Numbered from the stretch's first letter, positions 22,133 to 34,330 are shown. The stretch is DNA of 64,000 nucleotides from Drosophila miranda (GCF_003369915.1 NW_022881652.1:186001-250000); one strand, 5' to 3'. Numbers and translations: made by a program. Notes: generated by a model not told the origin, from the sequence alone.

Positions 22133-23593
22133 ATGGGTCTGGATAGATCGCCACGAAAAGGGGTGCCTCCTCGAAGCATAGAATGCAGCTTATGCAAGTC
22201 CGAGTTGGGAACTGGGGAAAATTATAAAACGAAGTGCGGGCATCCGTTTCATAAGGCATGTATAAAAACGCATTTCACTGTTAAAACAACTTGCCCAACT
22301 TGTGATTCGGTTTGCATAGCTCAAACCATTACAAATCCAGCTAGCACATCTGTGTTAACGAGGCAGCAATCTAGACTCGTACCAATCCCAAGAGCAGATA
22401 GCTTATCAGATTTGGCCGAAACGAGAAGTGAAGAGCTAAGTGCGAGCGAGAACCCGTCCATCCTCGAGATGAGCCAGACGTCTGCCGAAATTGCAGCCGC
22501 TGTCAAGGCTATGCAGAACGAGCTGTTAACTCAGTTGACAGAACAAATGGCGAATCTCATTCAAACCAATGTAGAAGCTCACATAAATAATATGGAGCAG
22601 CAAAGACAAACGCCAAATCCAAATACTAGCAGGAATACTTCTTTGGAGCAGCTACTAGGAATCAATGGGCAGCAACCAGATCCGGGGTTACCTCCGCGTG
22701 CTACCAGCGCCCGATCGGTAGGTTCAGAATTGGCCCAAAGACCAGACAAAGTAGGCCACATAATTTCGAACTGGAAATTAAGATTTTCAGGAACCACCGA
22801 TACAATAGGAATCGATAGCTTTATCTATAGAGTTGAGGCCCTTACTCATCAGACGTTAGAGGGAAATTTCTCACTTCTGTGTGGTAATGCGAATTCGCTA
22901 TTTGATGGCAAGGCATCTGATTTCTTTTGGCGATATCACAAGTCGGTAGGAGTAGTTCGTTGGCAGGAGCTTTGTGCTGCGTTGAGGAAGCAATTCCGAG
23001 ACTCCAGAACGGATGTGGATATCCGCCAAATGATAAGGGATAGAAAACAGAGGGAAAAAGAAACGTTCGAAAGTTTCTACGATGCCATCCTAAAGCTAAC
23101 TGATAGACTCGACCAGCCTCTTAGTGAGAAGACGCTGATTGAAATTGTGAGGCGTAATTTACGTCCGGAAATTCAGGATGAAATTCTTAACATACGGGTA
23201 GATTCGATGGAAACCTTGAGGGATATATGCAGGAAAAGGGAATGCTTTTTAGAAGAAGTCCGTAAGAATCATGGTTATCAGAAACCATCGGTCTTTAAGA
23301 AGCAGATATCAGAGCTCTGGGAGGAAGCGAACATCGATGATGCCGTAGAATTTTCTGAAGGAGAGGTAGAGGATGAGATAGGCGCTTTTGCTCTCGTATG
23401 CTGGAATTGCAGGAAGGAGGGGCATAGGTATCAAGACTGCGCGGAAAAAAGGAAAATTTTTTGCTATGGATGCGGTATTCCTAATGCCTATAAACCTTCA
23501 TGTGCGCGATGCCAAAAAAACGCGCAAAGGAGCACTGCAGCATCTCGTCCACTGACCAGTGTTCCCAACCGGCAAGCGGCGACAAAGGAGTGA
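22133..23593 (+). CDS. Gag with N-terminal RING-H2 finger (retrotransposon A)
   Basis: The 486-residue frame is intact. Residues 18-57 form a C3H2C3 RING-H2 pattern (C18, C21, C35, H37, H40, C43, C54, C57). A Gln/Asn-rich linker follows. The capsid-like Retrotrans_gag region spans about 210-390 (key segments FSGTTDTIGIDSFIYRVEAL, WRYHKS, FRDSRTDVDIR). Near the end is one classical knuckle C-x2-C-x4-H-x4-C (CWNCRKEGHRYQDC), followed by a Cys cluster C-x2-C-x9-C-x2-C. Gag forms the cytoplasmic particle. RING fingers are usually ubiquitin-ligase modules and are not a standard Gag part. The end overlaps pol, with a -1 frameshift site at 23515-23521. Confidence 0.85.
   Translation: MGLDRSPRKGVPPRSIECSLCKSELGTGENYKTKCGHPFHKACIKTHFTVKTTCPTCDSVCIAQTITNPASTSVLTRQQSRLVPIPRADSLSDLAETRSEELSASENPSILEMSQTSAEIAAAVKAMQNELLTQLTEQMANLIQTNVEAHINNMEQQRQTPNPNTSRNTSLEQLLGINGQQPDPGLPPRATSARSVGSELAQRPDKVGHIISNWKLRFSGTTDTIGIDSFIYRVEALTHQTLEGNFSLLCGNANSLFDGKASDFFWRYHKSVGVVRWQELCAALRKQFRDSRTDVDIRQMIRDRKQREKETFESFYDAILKLTDRLDQPLSEKTLIEIVRRNLRPEIQDEILNIRVDSMETLRDICRKRECFLEEVRKNHGYQKPSVFKKQISELWEEANIDDAVEFSEGEVEDEIGAFALVCWNCRKEGHRYQDCAEKRKIFCYGCGIPNAYKPSCARCQKNAQRSTAASRPLTSVPNRQAATKE
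23515..23565 (+). promoter_or_regulatory. Programmed -1 frameshift signal (A)
   Basis: The heptamer A AAA AAC lies at 23515-23521, in phase with the gag codons CAA AAA AAC. A 7-nt spacer follows, then a 9-bp stem (23529-23537 with 23557-23565, one G-U pair) and a 19-nt loop. The -1 frame is open from this point into protease. The same arrangement with different stem sequence is found in B and C. Confidence 0.85.
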
Positions 23594-26500
23594 GGATATA
23601 TAGCAGTGGTGGGGAGCGGGAAATGACACACTCCCTTTCGGCTGGTCAGCCAGAGTATTTTTGGCATACTAAGCTGGAAAATATTAGGAAGATTGGGTTT
23701 CCGAGCTTTGGCGACAAAGCAAAGACAAGTTCTCGCAGCAGTCGGCGGTTAAAAAAATTCTGGGAGTCAGTAAAGTACATAAATAGCATTAGAAGAAACA
23801 AAGGGGACAAACGCCCTTATGCTGAAGTTGGTCTTCTGGATAATAAGCGAGTGGGTTTGCTCGATACAGGGCTGCTCTGACTTACATCGGAGGGAAACTG
23901 GCCAAAAAATATATTATCAGCAGGAAGCCGTTTAAAAAGGTGCTGTCCAAGGCATGCACCGCTGATGGAAGTCATCAGAAAATAGTTGGTAAATTTAGGA
24001 CTAGTATAGAGTATAAAGGTATAAGTAAAGAATTAGATATATACATAATCCCTTCGTTAAGTCAGGATGTTTATTTAGGAATTGATTTTTGGATGTCGTT
24101 CGGTCTTTTGCCCCCACCCTTAGAGGTGGCGGAAATATCAGCCGCCACAGAGCAGCACGTTCTGACAGACATTCAGGAATTGAAATTGCAGGGAATGGTC
24201 CAACGTTTTCCATCATTTGCGACATCGGGTCTCGGGAAAACTTCGGTGTTGTCACACTCAATAGACACTGGAAACGCGAAGCCCGTTAAGCAGCGTCATT
24301 TTCCAGTTTCCCCGGCAATTGAGACGTTATTGTACACTGAGATTGACAGGATGCTTCAACTAGAAGTGATTGAAGAATCTGAGAGTCCTTGGTCCTCGCC
24401 AGTAGTACTTGTCCGGAAACCGGGAAAAGTCAGAGTTTGTTTGGACAGCAGAAAAGTGAATGAGGTTACGGAAAAAGATGCGTACCCCCTTCCCCAAATA
24501 GATGGCATTCTCAGCCGTTTACCGAAGGCAGTGTTCATAAGTAGTCTCGACCTGTAGGATGCATATTGGCAGATCCCCTTGGATCCGGCATCTAGGTGTA
24601 AAACTGCATTCACGGTTCCAGGGAGGCCCTTGTATCATTATAAAGTCATGCCGTTTGGTCTCTGTAATGCCTCTCAAACCATGACACGCTTAATGGATAA
24701 AGTCATTCCTGCGTCGCTTAGAAACGAAGTCTTCGTTTATTTGGACGACTTATTGCTGGTGTCAGATACGTTTGAGAGACATTTACTCGTTTTGGACACC
24801 GTGGCCTCGCGGATTCGGGAAGCTGGCTTGACCTTAAATATCGAGAAAAGTAAATTCTGTGTGCGCTCTGTGAGATACCTAGGGCATATAATAGGAGAGG
24901 GTGGTATTCGCACTGACCCCGAAAAAGTCTCGGCTATTTCGGATTTTCCATTGCCGACGTCGTTGAAAGCGTTGAGAAGCTTTCTGGGATTGGCAGGGTG
25001 GTATCGAAAATTCATAAACAACTTTGCGTCTGTATCCGCCCCGTTGACCGACCTATTAAAGCCGAAGCAAAAATTCGTGATGACAACAGAAGGCAAGGAA
25101 GCTTTTGAGCGGTTAAAGGGCATGCTTTGCAGTGCTCCGGTCTTGTAAAGTCCGGACTTCAGCAAACCATTTTTTATACATTGCTACGCCAGTAAAAGCG
25201 GGGTAGGCGGAGTACTGGTACAGAAGTCGGTCGAAGGGGAAGAACTGCCGATAGCCTTTGTTTCGAAGAAGCTTAACAAAGCCCAAAGAAACTATACGGT
25301 TACAGAGCAGGAATGTCTCGCTGTTCTGGTGAGCATAAAAAGATTCAGAGCCTATGTAGAGGGTCAGGAGTTCACTGTAATTACGGATCACGCCTCGCTG
25401 AAATGGCTCATGTCTCAAAGTGATTTGAATTCGAGGTTAGCGAGATGGACTTTAAAACTGCAAGGTTTCCGGTTCAGTATCCAACACAGAAGAGGGAAGC
25501 TGAATGTTGTTCCGGATGCCTTGTCCAGGGTCCCATATGACCAAGTGGCTGCAGTGGATTTCAGCAATGGCTTGCTGGTGGACATTGAGTCAGCTCATTT
25601 CAAATCGGGAGAATATTTGGAACTGATGGAGGGAATTAAGAGCAATATGGCTCAACTCCCCGACCTTAAAATAGTTGATTCTCTGATCTATCGGCGATCC
25701 GAGCATGTAAAAGGAGACATCCTTAACGACGCGTTTGCTTGGAAGTTGTGGGTACCCAGGGGGATGGTCAAAGAAGTGCTTAAGAGAGCACACGATGATC
25801 CGCTGGCTTCCCATGGTGGAGTCCACAAGACACTCGAGCGGATTCGGCGTTATTATTTCTGGCCCGGACTCGTCAATGACGTAAAAGACTACGTGGCAGC
25901 CTGCGAGCAATGTAAAATGTCAAAAGCTCCAAACGCTCCGTTACGTCCACCGATGGGAAAAGCGGCCGAGTCGCAAAGGTTCTTCCAGCGTCTCTATATT
26001 GATTTCTTAGGTCCGTATCCTAGGTCTCGCAGTGGAAATATAGGAATTTTTATTGTCCTGGACCATTATTCGAAATTTGTTTTCCTCAAGGCTGTAAAAA
26101 AATTAAATGCGGATGTTGTGCTGAGGTATTTAGAGGAGGAGTTATTCCATACTTTCGGAGTTCCAGAGGGAATTGTATCTGACAACGGATCGCAATTTCG
26201 ATCCGAGAAGTTTCAAGGCCTGCTCAGAAGGCATCGAATAACGCACACGCTAACAGCTGTCCACGTTCCCCAAGCCAATGCTTCGGAGCGAGTCAACCGT
26301 TCGGTCATCGCTGCCATTAAGTCGTATAATCGCAGTGACCAGAAAGACTGGGATGAGAGTCTTAGCAAAATATGCTGTGCGTTGAGGTCGGCGGTTCACT
26401 CAGGGTTAGGATCCACGCCCTACTATATGGTTTTCGACCAGCAGATGGTGTCTTCAGGCGCAACGTATTCTTTGCTGAGGAAATTGGGGATGTTAGAGGA

Positions 26501-26819
26501 CAAGGCAGCTACCTTCACACGTGAGGATTCATTGGATATCGTCAGAAAGAGAGCGTGTGAAGTGATGCGGACGCAATGGGAGCGAAATCGACGGCATTAT
26601 GACCTGAGGACACAGGAAGTATCGTACCAGGTGGGGCAGGAAGTGCTACGGCGAAATTTTAAACAAAGCAATTTTCAAGCCGGCTACAACGCTAAGCTAG
26701 GGCCAATGTTTCTTAAGGCGCGAGTTAGACGGAAAGTGGGGAACTCGATTTATGAGCTGGAAGATCTGCAAGGAAAGCTCATCGGAAGGTACCACGGGAA
26801 GGATATCCGGCAAGTGTAG
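23521..26819 (+). pseudogene. Pol of retrotransposon A (PR-RT-RNase H-IN), broken
   Basis: The frame is -1 to gag. The protease motif DTG is followed at once by a one-base loss (near 23870) and a stop at 23880. RT resumes in another frame from about 23900, with a TAG at 24555-24557. The catalytic motif YLDD is present near 24740. A TAA lies at 25146-25148 before RNase H, whose HCDAS motif reads HCYAS, losing a catalytic Asp. The integrase (to 26819) keeps the HHCC zinc region, the first catalytic Asp (IDFLGPYPRS), the second (VSDNGS) and Glu (ANASERVNRS). The enzymes would copy RNA into DNA and insert it. This copy cannot do so itself. Confidence 0.88.
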
Positions 26820-26879
26820 CTACAAGCCAGTCAGCCTTGTGGATTCCTCAAGGCAGGCAATATCCCCAAGTCTGACTTT

Positions 26880-26893
26880 GGCAGGGGGTATTT
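26880..26893 (+). promoter_or_regulatory. Polypurine tract region (A)
   Basis: GGCAGGGGGTATTT lies directly before the TG that opens the 3' LTR. Equivalent tracts precede the 3' LTRs of B (TAGGGGGGATT) and C (GGGGGGATT). Confidence 0.7.
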
Positions 26894-28961
26894 TGTAAGA
26901 GGCTTGTAGCTGAGGGCGTAAACTAAATTGACCGCCAACGGCGTTGTATGGGCAGCCGTAGTCTCGCTGCTACAGGGGGTTTTGGAGTCAGGGGCTCTTA
27001 AACGGTGCTCTGAAAGGTTGGCTCCCTCTGGGGGTGAGTTAACGCTGATGGCAGGGGAAGAGAAAGAGGAGAAAGCGATGACATTCGAACGTCATCCAGC
27101 GGATCCGACCGGTCTCATAGTAGATGGGAGCGTGTCCATCTTCCTTTTGGAATTTGGATGTCGAGCGACCAACATCGCCCCGAACAGGCTAAGCAAAAAT
27201 CATTAATGAAAAAGTTCCAAAGTCAAGAAAAGAATATTGTCAAAGCGCGAGTGGTATCCAGCAGCAGCAAAGCAAAAGTCGCGGGACTACGATAACTGAA
27301 GCTAGGTCGGCCACTGGGGCCAAGATTGACGGGTAAGAGGAACAAAAAGTGGGATACCACAGATCTATCGGGGCCGAATACGTTAGACGGTTCTTTCTCC
27401 CTGCACTAGATTTGGCGCCTAGCAATTTGGGCTGGCGAAGCAGCGGCGCTCCAAGCAGCTGATCCGTCGCAGCACAGAGCGAGGGAGCAGAGACGCAGAA
27501 AAAATTCAGAGAGGCTCGACCTTCGCGGGCAGCCGGATCGACGTCGGTGAGGCGGCGGCCACAAAGCGGGACGGTCGATAATCCGCGATAGCGGAAAGTT
27601 CAGCACCGGCGAAATACGAACGGAGAAAAAGGAGGAAAATAGCGCAAATCCTACCTAAACGTGCCGTGTGGCAAATACAGTTAACAAGGCCCAATTAAGA
27701 TCCGCAGCACATAGGGAAGGAAAGAGTTAGTGTGTTGTTGGAGTTCAATACTCAGAGCTGCAAGGGTAATGCCCCAAAAAAATAAAGAGGGCGAGCGGAG
27801 CCAAAGGTGATGCGCGCATAGGCAGAGAGTGAAAGCGGGGGAGAGAGAGAACACGCAAGCAGCAAAGGCAGAGCCCAATAGGAGAGCGAGCGAGCTATAA
27901 AAACGCTCGCCAGCAACGGAGCCGAAGGGGGCTGGCGATAAGCCGAGAGAAGTAACATAAGTTAACATAAGAGTAAGCAGAATAGTACCGAGCAGCAGAA
28001 CAGCTATTTAAGTTTACATACATATACATAAAAAGGAAATGCAGAAATGAAGAACAGCAGTGAGGGAGCATAGAGTAGGAAAAGAAGGGCAAGAGGAAGA
28101 GTGAATATGAAACTAAAACAAATCCATAAATAGATAACCTTCCATGCACAGATCAAAACAAAAAAAAATAACAAGAACCAATATGTTTATAACCGAAATG
28201 CAATAATAATACACCCGAACCCAAAATATCATATTAACCACAGTTTTGCAGCAACCATCAGAAAGCGCTTTCGACGGTGGATCCGCAGTAAAAGTGAGTT
28301 TATTTACTAGGTATTTGATTACAATCATTTGGGCATGGAAGAAATTTTCTATGGGTGTTCCGACCAAATTGCCTCACCGTTTCGTAGCCCGTAAGAATCA
28401 ACATTTATATTCTATCTTTAAATTTTAATCTTTACCATTGCACATTTATTCAAATACTAGTTTATAAGTTTACCTGATCCTAGTTCAAGGGAACCAGGCC
28501 CAGGTAGCCTATGGGAGGGAACATATACCCCGTATTTTCATGTATAATTTAGTTCCAATAAATATCATTATAATGTTTAACTAAACAATTCTTATGATCT
28601 CCCCTTCCAAGCCCCTGTAGCGCGTGTCGGCACACCAAGGGGTCATGGCCGACAGATAGATGTATGGAATGGCATGACCAAGGTAGGGTGGGCAAGGAGT
28701 CCTCGAAACAGCTGAGGATCGTCCGTCTGTCTTTTAGGTAATCGTCCGTGTTATGTGGTCATTTGTAGTGAACTCTGTCCGGTGAGGTGTATGGCTTGTT
28801 TTTTTTCTTGCACGTTAAGTTTAAAATAAAGAAAGTAAAGGGCCTCGGACTATGACAATAAAACAACTCCACCCCCTTGCTGACGAGCCAGCAGCCGAAA
28901 CAATACGTGCCGGTCATAGCCGAGTAATACCATCTCGCCCAAGTACTCGTTACCCATTACA
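26894..28961 (+). repeat. 3' LTR of retrotransposon A (2,068 bp)
   Basis: It starts TGTAAGAGGC and ends CCCATTACA. A TATA-like TATAAAAA lies at 27896-27903 within a GA-rich promoter-like stretch, and AATAAA at 28825-28830. It shares GGTAGGGTGGGC near its 3' end with the LTRs of B and C. The ORFs across it (for example 26928-27206) have no domain. Confidence 0.85.
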
Positions 28962-29570
28962 CATTACGGCGAAAATCTTTATCATACGGGGCAGGTATGC
29001 ATATCACTCGCATGCCACAACAAAAAGGAACAACGGACGCTGCCGCCATCAAAGCCATTAAATAAAACATAAACGAATAAAAATGCTGCCATACACACTT
29101 GCAAAATCATACGGCCTGACAAATTCAAATCGAATGCAGTGCGTTGGTGATTGCTAGAATAGCCAAAAACAGACACACACACACAAACACCCATTACACT
29201 TGGGCGGCCGGACCTGTGCCGTTCGAGTTATGTGTGTCGTGTCCGCCATCGTCCTTAGTTGGTGGCCGGATCCAGTGCCATGGCATTCAGAGTGCCCTAT
29301 GGTCCTGGAAAAGGAAAAATCCATCAGCCACACATACGATTAAAAAGGGCTCTCAAAATACTTACCGCCAGCCATTCAGACACACACACACAAACATCCA
29401 TTACACTTGGGCGGCCGGACCTGTGCCGTTCGAGTTATGTGTGTCGTGTCCGCCATCGTCCTTAGCTGGTGGCCGGACCAGTGGCACTCGCTCTACATTA
29501 GGGCCACAATTGCCGCCGCACACACACACTCACATCCATTTCACTTTGGCGGCCGGACCCGTGTCGCCAC
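28962..29570 (+). repeat. CA-rich, GGCCGGACC-motif LINE-like block (copy 4, interrupted by A)
   Basis: This is the continuation of the unit interrupted at 21097, and the same block as at 2066. Near 29571 it switches, after GTGTCGCCACA, to the family seen at 46896 (ACACACAGGGGGACA). The other three copies continue differently, so this is a recombination or family junction. Confidence 0.65.
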
Positions 29571-30390
29571 AACACACAGGGGGACAGCAGAGCCGGCCGG
29601 TATACAGCGTAATGTTCGCATTGCGTTTGTTATGCCGGCCGGTGCTTCGTTGTAGTTGTCCTCCTGTTAGAAATAAAATAAATATAATTAATATGTTTAT
29701 ATGTTGTAAATGTATGTCAATTATCGTTTATTTTACCTTGTCTGCATCAATGTTCTTGTTGTAGATGTCAATCCTGTTGTTTCCGTAGTTTTTGCATGTC
29801 CGTAGATAGTTTGTCCATAGTTTTAGTTACTTGCCTGTGATATTAGGAATAAGTTTTTGTAAATTAATGTAGTTTTTTCTGTAGTTAATTGTACATTTTT
29901 CGTAGTTTCTGATTAGTTTTACCTTTTCCGTCCTCTTCTTCCCAACCTATCTGCCATTCCCATAATTCCCCTTGACACGTGGTATTACTAAAAATACCAC
30001 TCAAATACTAGACTTTGACCGATAACACACCAAAAAAGCCAATTCAAATTCAAATTGCATTTATCAATGCCCAGTGTGTTATCGGCCGCCAACTTCGGCA
30101 ATTACGCCCAGCACCGGTAAGTGACGATCGGCGATCGGGTCTTTCGAGTTGAGGGGGAGAGTGTGAGAGTTGGCGGACATGTGAGAGTTCCACCATGAAC
30201 CTCGTCCGCCACTCTCATCTCGTCCACCCGCTTGAGAGGTTGTGATCGTCGGACGCATATTAATTGAACCATCGCCGACGCCATTAAAATAAACTGACAT
30301 TGCAAGTTTGTTTGTTCGTTGCCATCATCGTTGCCCGTGTCGTTTGTCGTTTTGACTGTTTGTCGTTTATCGTTTGCCGTGTCATTTGTG
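29571..30390 (+). repeat. Non-LTR element untranslated region with two hairpins
   Basis: It is nearly identical to 46896-47410 up to about 30090, and again similar to 47868-48011 at 30106-30258. It is T-rich with repeated GTAGTTT. It has a hairpin near 29972-29993 (GTGGTATT / AATACCAC) and a 12-bp stem (30019-30030 with 30074-30085). There is no ORF. I infer that the region spans the 3' end of one LINE copy and the 5' leader of the next. Confidence 0.55.
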
Positions 30391-31097
30391 CTCTGGTGCC
30401 AAAAAAATAAAGACAGTGAAGGCCAGACGACGCCAAGCCAAGCCAGGCAGCAGCCATTTTGTGTCGCCCCCCCCCCCCTCACCATTCGCCGCTGTACATG
30501 ACCATTCCAAACGCGGAAAAGTGCTCCTCGCCAATCCACCACGCCCCAGCCCTTCTTTCACACCACCCACTACTATCTCCGACAAGATTTAGTTCCTGTG
30601 CTCTTCTCGCCAATTAAACAAAAACCAACAATACCACTAACAAGCCATTACAAACATCACAAACATCACAAACTAAAAGAGAAAAGAGCTCTTCTCGCCA
30701 ATTAAAAATCAACAACACTAACAAGCCATTACAAACATCACAAACTAAAAGAGCCTGCAAATAAAATACAATCAAAATCAGCCAAAACAAAAATAAACTA
30801 ACTTACCAAATTCAACGCAAACCTCTAAATAAATTAATTTAGCCTGCAAATAAAATGTAGCTAAAATTAGCCAAAGGAAAAGCGCAAATATACTTACTTA
30901 CCAAACTCAACGCAAACCTCCCAATGGACCAATCGAACCTGTCAATAGAAAATAATTAAAATCAGTCAAAACAAAGGTTAAAAATCCAATAAATATAACA
31001 ACACAAATTACCTAACTGGATTCCTGACACTTGATCACCAAACCTACAAAACATAAACCTGAAAATAAAATAATATTAAAATCAGCCAGGAGTTTCA
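30391..31097 (+). repeat. A-rich leader repeats of a non-LTR element
   Basis: It includes a C run (30467-30477), a duplicated CTCTTCTCGCCAATTAAA segment (about 30602 and 30688), and four diverged repeats of about 90 bp starting CCTGCAAATAAAAT (near 30753, 30843, 30938 and 31057). Part is similar to the leader in the composite units (11200-11400). No coding capacity is seen. Confidence 0.5.
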
Positions 31098-31539
31098 TAT
31101 CATCCACAGAAAGAAGCATATGCGCCGCCGTTCTTCTTAGAGTTGCATCGGTTGGATTCGGCCAGGAAAAGAGGGACGAGGCGATGCCGCGCTTGCGTTG
31201 CCGATGCTTGGAGGTCTCCCTGTCGTCCATACCTCCGTTTCGCACCGGATGAGGGGTCCAGGAGCGGCGTTACACAATTTTTATGCCCAAGTCAAAAAAA
31301 AAAGAAAACACAAGCCAATCTTAACTTTGTTTACAAAAGCCAGTAATCGATAACTGTATAGTATTTTTCTGTATTTTTTTTATAAATGTTACCGTAATGT
31401 TAAAAAAATACCTAAATGTTAAAAAAATTGTAAATGTTTCCATAAATAATGTTATATGTTGCCAATAGTAATAAGAACATTAATAAAGAAAGCTTCAGGT
31501 CACTCTAAAGTGCCCTGAGCCAGTCAAACCATTAAAAAA
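31098..31539. other. Unassigned repeat-like DNA
   Basis: This stretch holds a moderately GC-rich part (31115-31280) with no clear ORF, then an A/T-rich part with ATGTTA repeats, AATAAA near 31481, and an A6 run just before the 38-bp duplicated gag piece at 31540. It may be the 3' end of a non-LTR element. Confidence 0.4.
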
Positions 31540-31577
31540 GGAGGAGCATCGAACGGGCAGTGGACACATTCAACCAG
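31540..31577 (+). repeat. 38-bp duplication of LINE gag, left copy
   Basis: It starts GGAGGAGCATCGAACGGGCA and matches 44599-44636 with one mismatch. The right copy continues as gag coding sequence. The left copy is followed by the 3' flank of the RhoGAP54D-like pseudogene. Confidence 0.8.
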
Positions 31578-31973
31578 GTGGCAGCGAAGTGGAGCGGCTG
31601 GCCTGCTGATAATCGTCTATCGGTTGATATGGGTTGAACATTTCAAGTGTTCCACTGGGGAGAACCCGCTTTGCACCCGGTTCCTTGTTTTGTGTTAATG
31701 CAATAGAGGTGTTTTTACCTAGATAACATTCTATTTTGTTTCAAGTATGGCACTGCACATACACACAAGCCATGGTTCGACGATAATTTACAGATAGTTT
31801 CCACTCATCATATCCTCAGAATGGATTAGTGCTTTGGGTACATTCAAGTCTTTATTACGTCGCATACAAAAGTGTTTACAGTTTCAGTTTAGCCGCATTT
31901 ATGGCATAGCTGCAGGATGATCGAAATGGTGTTATATAACGAAACGGCTGGGTGCAGTGATCCATATGGATTT
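31578..31973 (-). other. 3' flank of the RhoGAP54D-like pseudogene
   Basis: This is non-repeated DNA. On the minus strand it contains the 3' UTR, with an AATAAA at 31851-31856, about 120 bp after the stop codon. No other gene is seen. Confidence 0.55.
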
Positions 31974-32251
31974 CTACTTCTTACGCTCTGCCTTCTCCAT
32001 GGCGCGCATCATTTTGGCATCATGCTTGTCGTGATGCTCCCTTATGGCACGCTGGAGCTCCTCGCGATGACCTGCAGCGGTGTGCATGAAAGGAGCGAGT
32101 GGAATCAATGAGCTGTGTCCCAAAGGAACGAAACGGAGTGGAGACAATGTGCTACCTTGTCCGTTTTGCTTGTTAAACTGCTTGATGAGGCGACGCTTCT
32201 GGAGGACTCCGGAAGGCTCTGAATGTGCGCGTACAGCTGCGCCAGTGCAGT

Positions 32252-34316
32252 TGAAGTGGTTTGAAAGAGTAACGTATAAAAAAAAGGTATAAATACTGGG
32301 ATCCACAAAAGGGAACATTTGGAAAAGTACCAAGAAGGGATATTGGTCTCCCTATGTTACTCAACTTTGCCGCCTCAATTCAAGTTAAAAGGTAAACGAA
32401 GGAGAGCGGGTTTTTTTTCTGTTTTTTGAGTTGAAACTTGTAAAATAATTACGGCGTCAATTCGAAAATGGAGGATTCTCAAGTTTAACGCTGTACTGGG
32501 GGGTCTCAGACTGTGCAAATCTAGCCTCGGTCTCTTGGAAGAAAAACTGTTGGCGAAGACAGACGTGCTATTTTTGTCCAGTCCAAGTATAAAGAAAAAA
32601 AAAAGAGGAATAAAAACCGGGAAAAGATCTTAACAGCTGAATACAGCAAAAAGAAAGAAATATTGTGCGTTTATAAAGGAAAAGTGTGTTAAGTTCCACT
32701 CTCAATTGGTATGTATTTCAGCGTCGCTAATATACACCACATACACTCGTGGTGTAGGGTAGTGCTTTTTTTTTTTATTGTAGGAAATTAATTTTTCAGA
32801 TTGGCGGTTAGTACCGGCTTAAACTTCCCCGATATTAGGGCCTCCGCCCGCGGCAAGGGACTTATGCTCCTCGCCCAACTACAGCTCCGTACCAAAAATT
32901 CCCAGCGCTAGGCCGAGCAGCACAAAGCGGGAGGCGTAAAAGATCGGCTCATCAGTCGCTTTGCGGGCGCGAGCCACTTATGTGTCACGGACCCGCGATA
33001 TATTGGAGGCCGTCCAATTCTGCGGAAATTATTAAAGCTATGTAAACGGTCAGCCAATTTCTACCCGAAATATAGCTCTGGGTCTCGACCTATTTTCTTT
33101 TCCCCATACGAAGTGCCGAGGAGTGCCCAGATGTGAAGCCGGCGGCAACGACTGTCGTTTTTTTTTATATCCATCAGTGTAACCGCTGATTCCTATTTTT
33201 ATGCTATAGTGTCATTAGTGTAATTAGCTTAGTAAATTTCTTTTGGTTGTGTTTTTAAATTCTGTTCGGAAGAAATAGCAAGTGGAATGTGTGACAGGGC
33301 GAAAGTGAACAACGGTTAAACGGCAGAGGAGAGCGTGAGTTTTTTTTTGTAAAAGTATTTCTCCAGCTTTTGTTTTAGGAACGTTGCCGCAGTCCATGGA
33401 AGCGCTTTCATCGCTGTTTCAACGCATTTATTAAAACAAATCAAAGGAAGGCCGTAAGTGATCCCAAAACATAAAGATAAAATATTGGAGTTTGTTTGTT
33501 ATGAGCAACTATTTATTGCATGACCGAAAAAAAAAAAACCTCACGTAGTCAGGGGCTTCGTCGCTTAAGAGAGGCTGTGCGCTCTCCCTTATGCCCTGCT
33601 GGCAACCATAAGCGCTTACGCCGCGCATAAGAACCAGCCCTCTTAAGAACAAGGCACAAAAGGGAAGATGCGGCGCACAGTTTTTACATTCCCTTTTGCA
33701 TATTTATTTATTATTATCTATTTGCCTAACATAAAAGCTGGAGATATGTACCCTTCCCTTCTTTCAATTTGTAAATTTCAATCTAAAGTGTATTATTAAG
33801 AGTTAATCATTTATTAGTTTACTAGTGCGATGCATGTGCTATTGCTCAATATGAAATATAGGATTTAACATGAATCGGGGCTAGAGTTCTATATGCGGGG
33901 ACCATGCTGGGCAAAGGAAGGTAATGAGGTTGGATAGGAGGCTGTAAGAGCCTTCTTTATGGGATCACCGGATGAACCGGGAGCAGTGATCATGGTAGGG
34001 TGGGCATGAGTGGTCACAACAACACCGTGGCACGACTTGTATGTGTGTATGTGTCCGTGTGTGTGTAGTTAGGTGTATTTGCTCTTGTACATATTTGTGT
34101 CGATACTTCGCTTGCACGTGAAATTTTAATGAACGTTACTGTGTCAGTATTATGATTGTTGGAGTAGAGCTGTGTCCCGTCCGTTCTGGGAAATAAAAAA
34201 ACCCCCCCATTTCTTGCCGATGAGACGGAAGCCGGAACAAGCACGTGCCCGGACGGGAGACGAACCATCACCTGCTCAGCCTTCCGTGAAGGTTTGGTAA
34301 TATCCAATATGCTACA
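32252..34316 (+). repeat. 5' LTR of retrotransposon B (2,065 bp)
   Basis: It begins TGAAGTGGTTTG and ends ATGCTACA. It lacks 58 bp, present in the 3' LTR at about 40406-40463, after AAACTTC. A polyadenylation-type AATAAA lies at 34192-34197. It carries the GGTAGGGTGGGC motif near 33990. Confidence 0.92.
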
Positions 34317-34330
34317 GTTAGTTTATTTTT

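Larger units (their letters stand above)
21098..28961 (+). mobile_element. Ty3/gypsy-class LTR retrotransposon A (5' LTR missing)
   Basis: Order: PBS, leader, gag, pol (PR-RT-RNaseH-IN), PPT, one 3' LTR of 2,068 bp. CATT occurs on both sides (21094-21097 and 28962-28965), matching the 4-bp target duplications of elements B and C. The left end starts exactly at the LTR/internal junction (GTAATAA, as in C), so the 5' LTR is absent except perhaps one base. There is no env. The integrase carries HHCC and DDE signatures, but Pol is broken by one frameshift and two stops, so the element is not autonomous. Confidence 0.9.

Noticed and set aside
26820-26893. Possible env gene after pol in A, B or C
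   Set aside because: Only about 75-90 bp lie between the pol stop and the 3' LTR in each element, so there is no room for env.
26928-27206. ORFs inside the LTRs (for example 26928, 31917, 53334, 62058)
   Set aside because: They are short, lack domains, and are repeated in both LTRs simply because the LTRs are duplicates.
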